A stretch of 64,000 nt of DNA from Mucilaginibacter sp. CSA2-8R (GTDB lineage Bacteria > Bacteroidota > Bacteroidia > Sphingobacteriales > Sphingobacteriaceae), in assembly GCF_038806765.1 (NCBI RefSeq), contig NZ_CP152389.1, forward strand, positions 558,001 to 622,000. Direction: 5' to 3'. Under the pieces are notes generated by a model, which saw only the letters and a program-made list of their open reading frames with translations, was not told where the DNA came from and made no database searches. Of the stretch, positions 63,058 to 64,000 are shown one piece after another. Numbering within the stretch: position 1 is the first letter of the stretch; each line of letters begins with the position of its first letter. A program made the position numbers and the translations under genes.

Positions 63058-63228
63058 ATGGGATTAGGCGCACCAGAAATCATTCTGATTATCGTTGCTA
63101 TTTTAATATTATTCGGCGGACGCAAAATTCCTGAACTAATGAAAGGATTAGGTCAGGGCGTTAAAGAATTTAAAGACGCATCGAACAACAAAGACACTAC
63201 AGAAGAAAAAACCAACGTACATCCGTAA
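63058..63228 (+). CDS. tatA: Twin-arginine translocase protein TatA (second, short copy)
   Basis: 56 residues, below the usual size cutoff for ORF calling. [20 protein letters not shown] is the membrane helix, then [20 protein letters not shown] with the FGG and GLG.GvkeFK motifs, and a short polar tail. It is a minimal TatA/TatE. It is closely linked to the larger copy, so the two probably arose by duplication and are made together. Confidence 0.9.
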   Translation: MGLGAPEIILIIVAILILFGGRKIPELMKGLGQGVKEFKDASNNKDTTEEKTNVHP

Positions 63229-63258
63229 GCGGGTATATTACCGGTTTTTTAATTTCTT

Positions 63259-63308
63259 AAACTTATCAGGCGGTAATTATGATTATCACTTGATAAGTTT
63301 TTTTATTT
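63259..63308 (+). terminator. Probable intrinsic terminator after the tatA pair
   Basis: Arms AAACTTATCA and TGATAAGTTT form a 10-base-pair stem around a 22-base loop, followed by a T-rich tract. The large loop makes it weaker than the hairpins elsewhere in the window. Confidence 0.7.
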
Positions 63309-63317
63309 TAGCACCCT

Positions 63318-64000
63318 ATGGCTAAAACGTATACCTCTTTAACCGAGATAAAACAGGATTTACAAAGCGGTGATGTTACTGTTGAGGGGCTGGTACAAAA
63401 TTATCTGTCCAACATTAATAAGTACGAGAGGCTTAATGCCTTTAACGAGGTATTTGAAACAGAGGCTTTACAAAAAGCTGCAGAACTCGACCGTAAAATT
63501 AAAAGCGGTGATGCGATAGGCAGTTTGGCCGGTATGGTTATAGCTATAAAAGATAATATTTGTTATAAAGGGCATGTAGTAACGGCCTCATCCAAAATAC
63601 TCGAAAACTTCACTTCTGTATTTTCGTCAACAGTGGTAGAGCGGCTGCTGGCCCAAGATGCCATCATCATTGGTCGTTGCAACTGTGACGAATTTGCCAT
63701 GGGCGGCGCTAACGAAAACTCCTATTTCGGCCCGGTAAAAAATATGGCTGATGAAAGCCGCGTGCCAGGCGGTTCGTCGGGCGGCTCGGCTGTAGCCGTA
63801 CAGGCTAATATGTGCCATGCAGCTATTGGCACCGATACAGGTGGATCAATACGTCAGCCTGCTTCTTTTTGTGGCGTTGTTGGTTTAAAACCTACTTATG
63901 GTCGTGTTTCACGTCATGGTATCATCGCTTACGCCTCATCGTTTGATCAGCCCGGGCCTATTACCCGCTCTATAGAAGATGCCGCGTTGCTGTTTCAGGT
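63318..64000 (+). CDS. gatA: Asp-tRNA(Asn)/Glu-tRNA(Gln) amidotransferase subunit A, 3' truncated
   Basis: 227 residues visible; the gene runs past the window. Amidase-signature enzyme of GatCAB, which makes Gln-tRNA(Gln) and Asn-tRNA(Asn) by transamidation. The catalytic Ser-cisSer-Lys set is present: Lys78 in AIKDNI, then SRVPGGSSGGSAVAVQA and GTDTGGSIRQPASFCGVVGL. The N-terminal MAKTYTSLTEIKQDLQSGDV is normal. gatC and gatB are not seen. Confidence 0.96.
   Translation, partial: MAKTYTSLTEIKQDLQSGDVTVEGLVQNYLSNINKYERLNAFNEVFETEALQKAAELDRKIKSGDAIGSLAGMVIAIKDNICYKGHVVTASSKILENFTSVFSSTVVERLLAQDAIIIGRCNCDEFAMGGANENSYFGPVKNMADESRVPGGSSGGSAVAVQANMCHAAIGTDTGGSIRQPASFCGVVGLKPTYGRVSRHGIIAYASSFDQPGPITRSIEDAALLFQ

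Noticed and set aside
1..64000. tRNA, rRNA, CRISPR arrays, insertion sequences, prophage or attachment sites
   Set aside because: I looked through the gaps and gene content on both strands and saw no cloverleaf, repeat-spacer pattern, transposase, integrase or terminal repeats. A search with tRNAscan or Infernal could still reveal a small RNA.

Overview
The window is chromosomal DNA from a member of the Bacteroidota, most likely the family Sphingobacteriaceae (Mucilaginibacter or Pedobacter-like). The evidence is the set of phylum-restricted families: type IX secretion proteins GldJ and PorV, DUF4292, DUF4834, DUF6427, DUF2480, DUF3108, DUF3109, DUF4159 and a tricorn-like S41 protease. Start codons lack Shine-Dalgarno runs, and several genes have the Bacteroidota -7 promoter element TAnnTTTG. 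Genus assignment is an inference. Both ends cut a gene: nuoM on the left and gatA on the right.

Layout. 1-2460: end of the respiratory complex I operon (nuoM, nuoN). 2515-7630: DedA, pyrophosphatase, a CNNM/CorC-like protein, RsmE, DUF4159 and a methyltransferase. 7711-11440: gldJ and porV (divergent), ispF and a hidden 53-residue Cys-rich membrane protein. 11754-13568: typA. 13641-20192: a surface-glycan locus with a flippase, three methyltransferases and three glycosyltransferases. 20240-23440: a large secreted tricorn-like protease. 23581-29453, minus strand: YfhO membrane protein, two small membrane proteins, Uma2 and uvrB. 29618-34593: upp, a HAD nucleotidase, DinB, a 36-residue membrane protein, an LpxH-like phosphatase, a methyltransferase and a glycosyltransferase. 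34633-43178: DUF6427, purQ, coaX, a beta-barrel protein, lptC, a PpiD/SurA-type isomerase and the DUF2480-DUF3108-DUF3109 run. 43241-49954: rfbA, a small unknown, dxs, a lipoprotein, scpA and glyA. 49982-53110: a hybrid histidine kinase. 53304-56804: comF-like, rlmN, an amidohydrolase and acylphosphatase. 56851-62670: flippase, dut, TPR protein, DUF4292 lipoprotein and an EnvC-like protein. 62727-64000: two tatA genes and the start of gatA.

The common theme is envelope biogenesis: complex I, type IX secretion, glycan assembly, LPS transport (LptC), outer-membrane protein folding, a probable lipoprotein or cell-wall group (DUF4292 plus a degenerate LytM protein) and Tat components, mixed with housekeeping enzymes. 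No RNA gene, insertion sequence, prophage, CRISPR array or recognisable defence system was found. The most interesting items are: an EnvC-like protein whose LytM zinc site is visibly broken; a kinase with three PAS units at an exact 123-residue period; inverted repeats placed directly against or over four start codons; long perfect hairpins in three convergent junctions; promoters so close to ATG that leaderless transcripts are expected; and two very small membrane proteins that are easy to miss.
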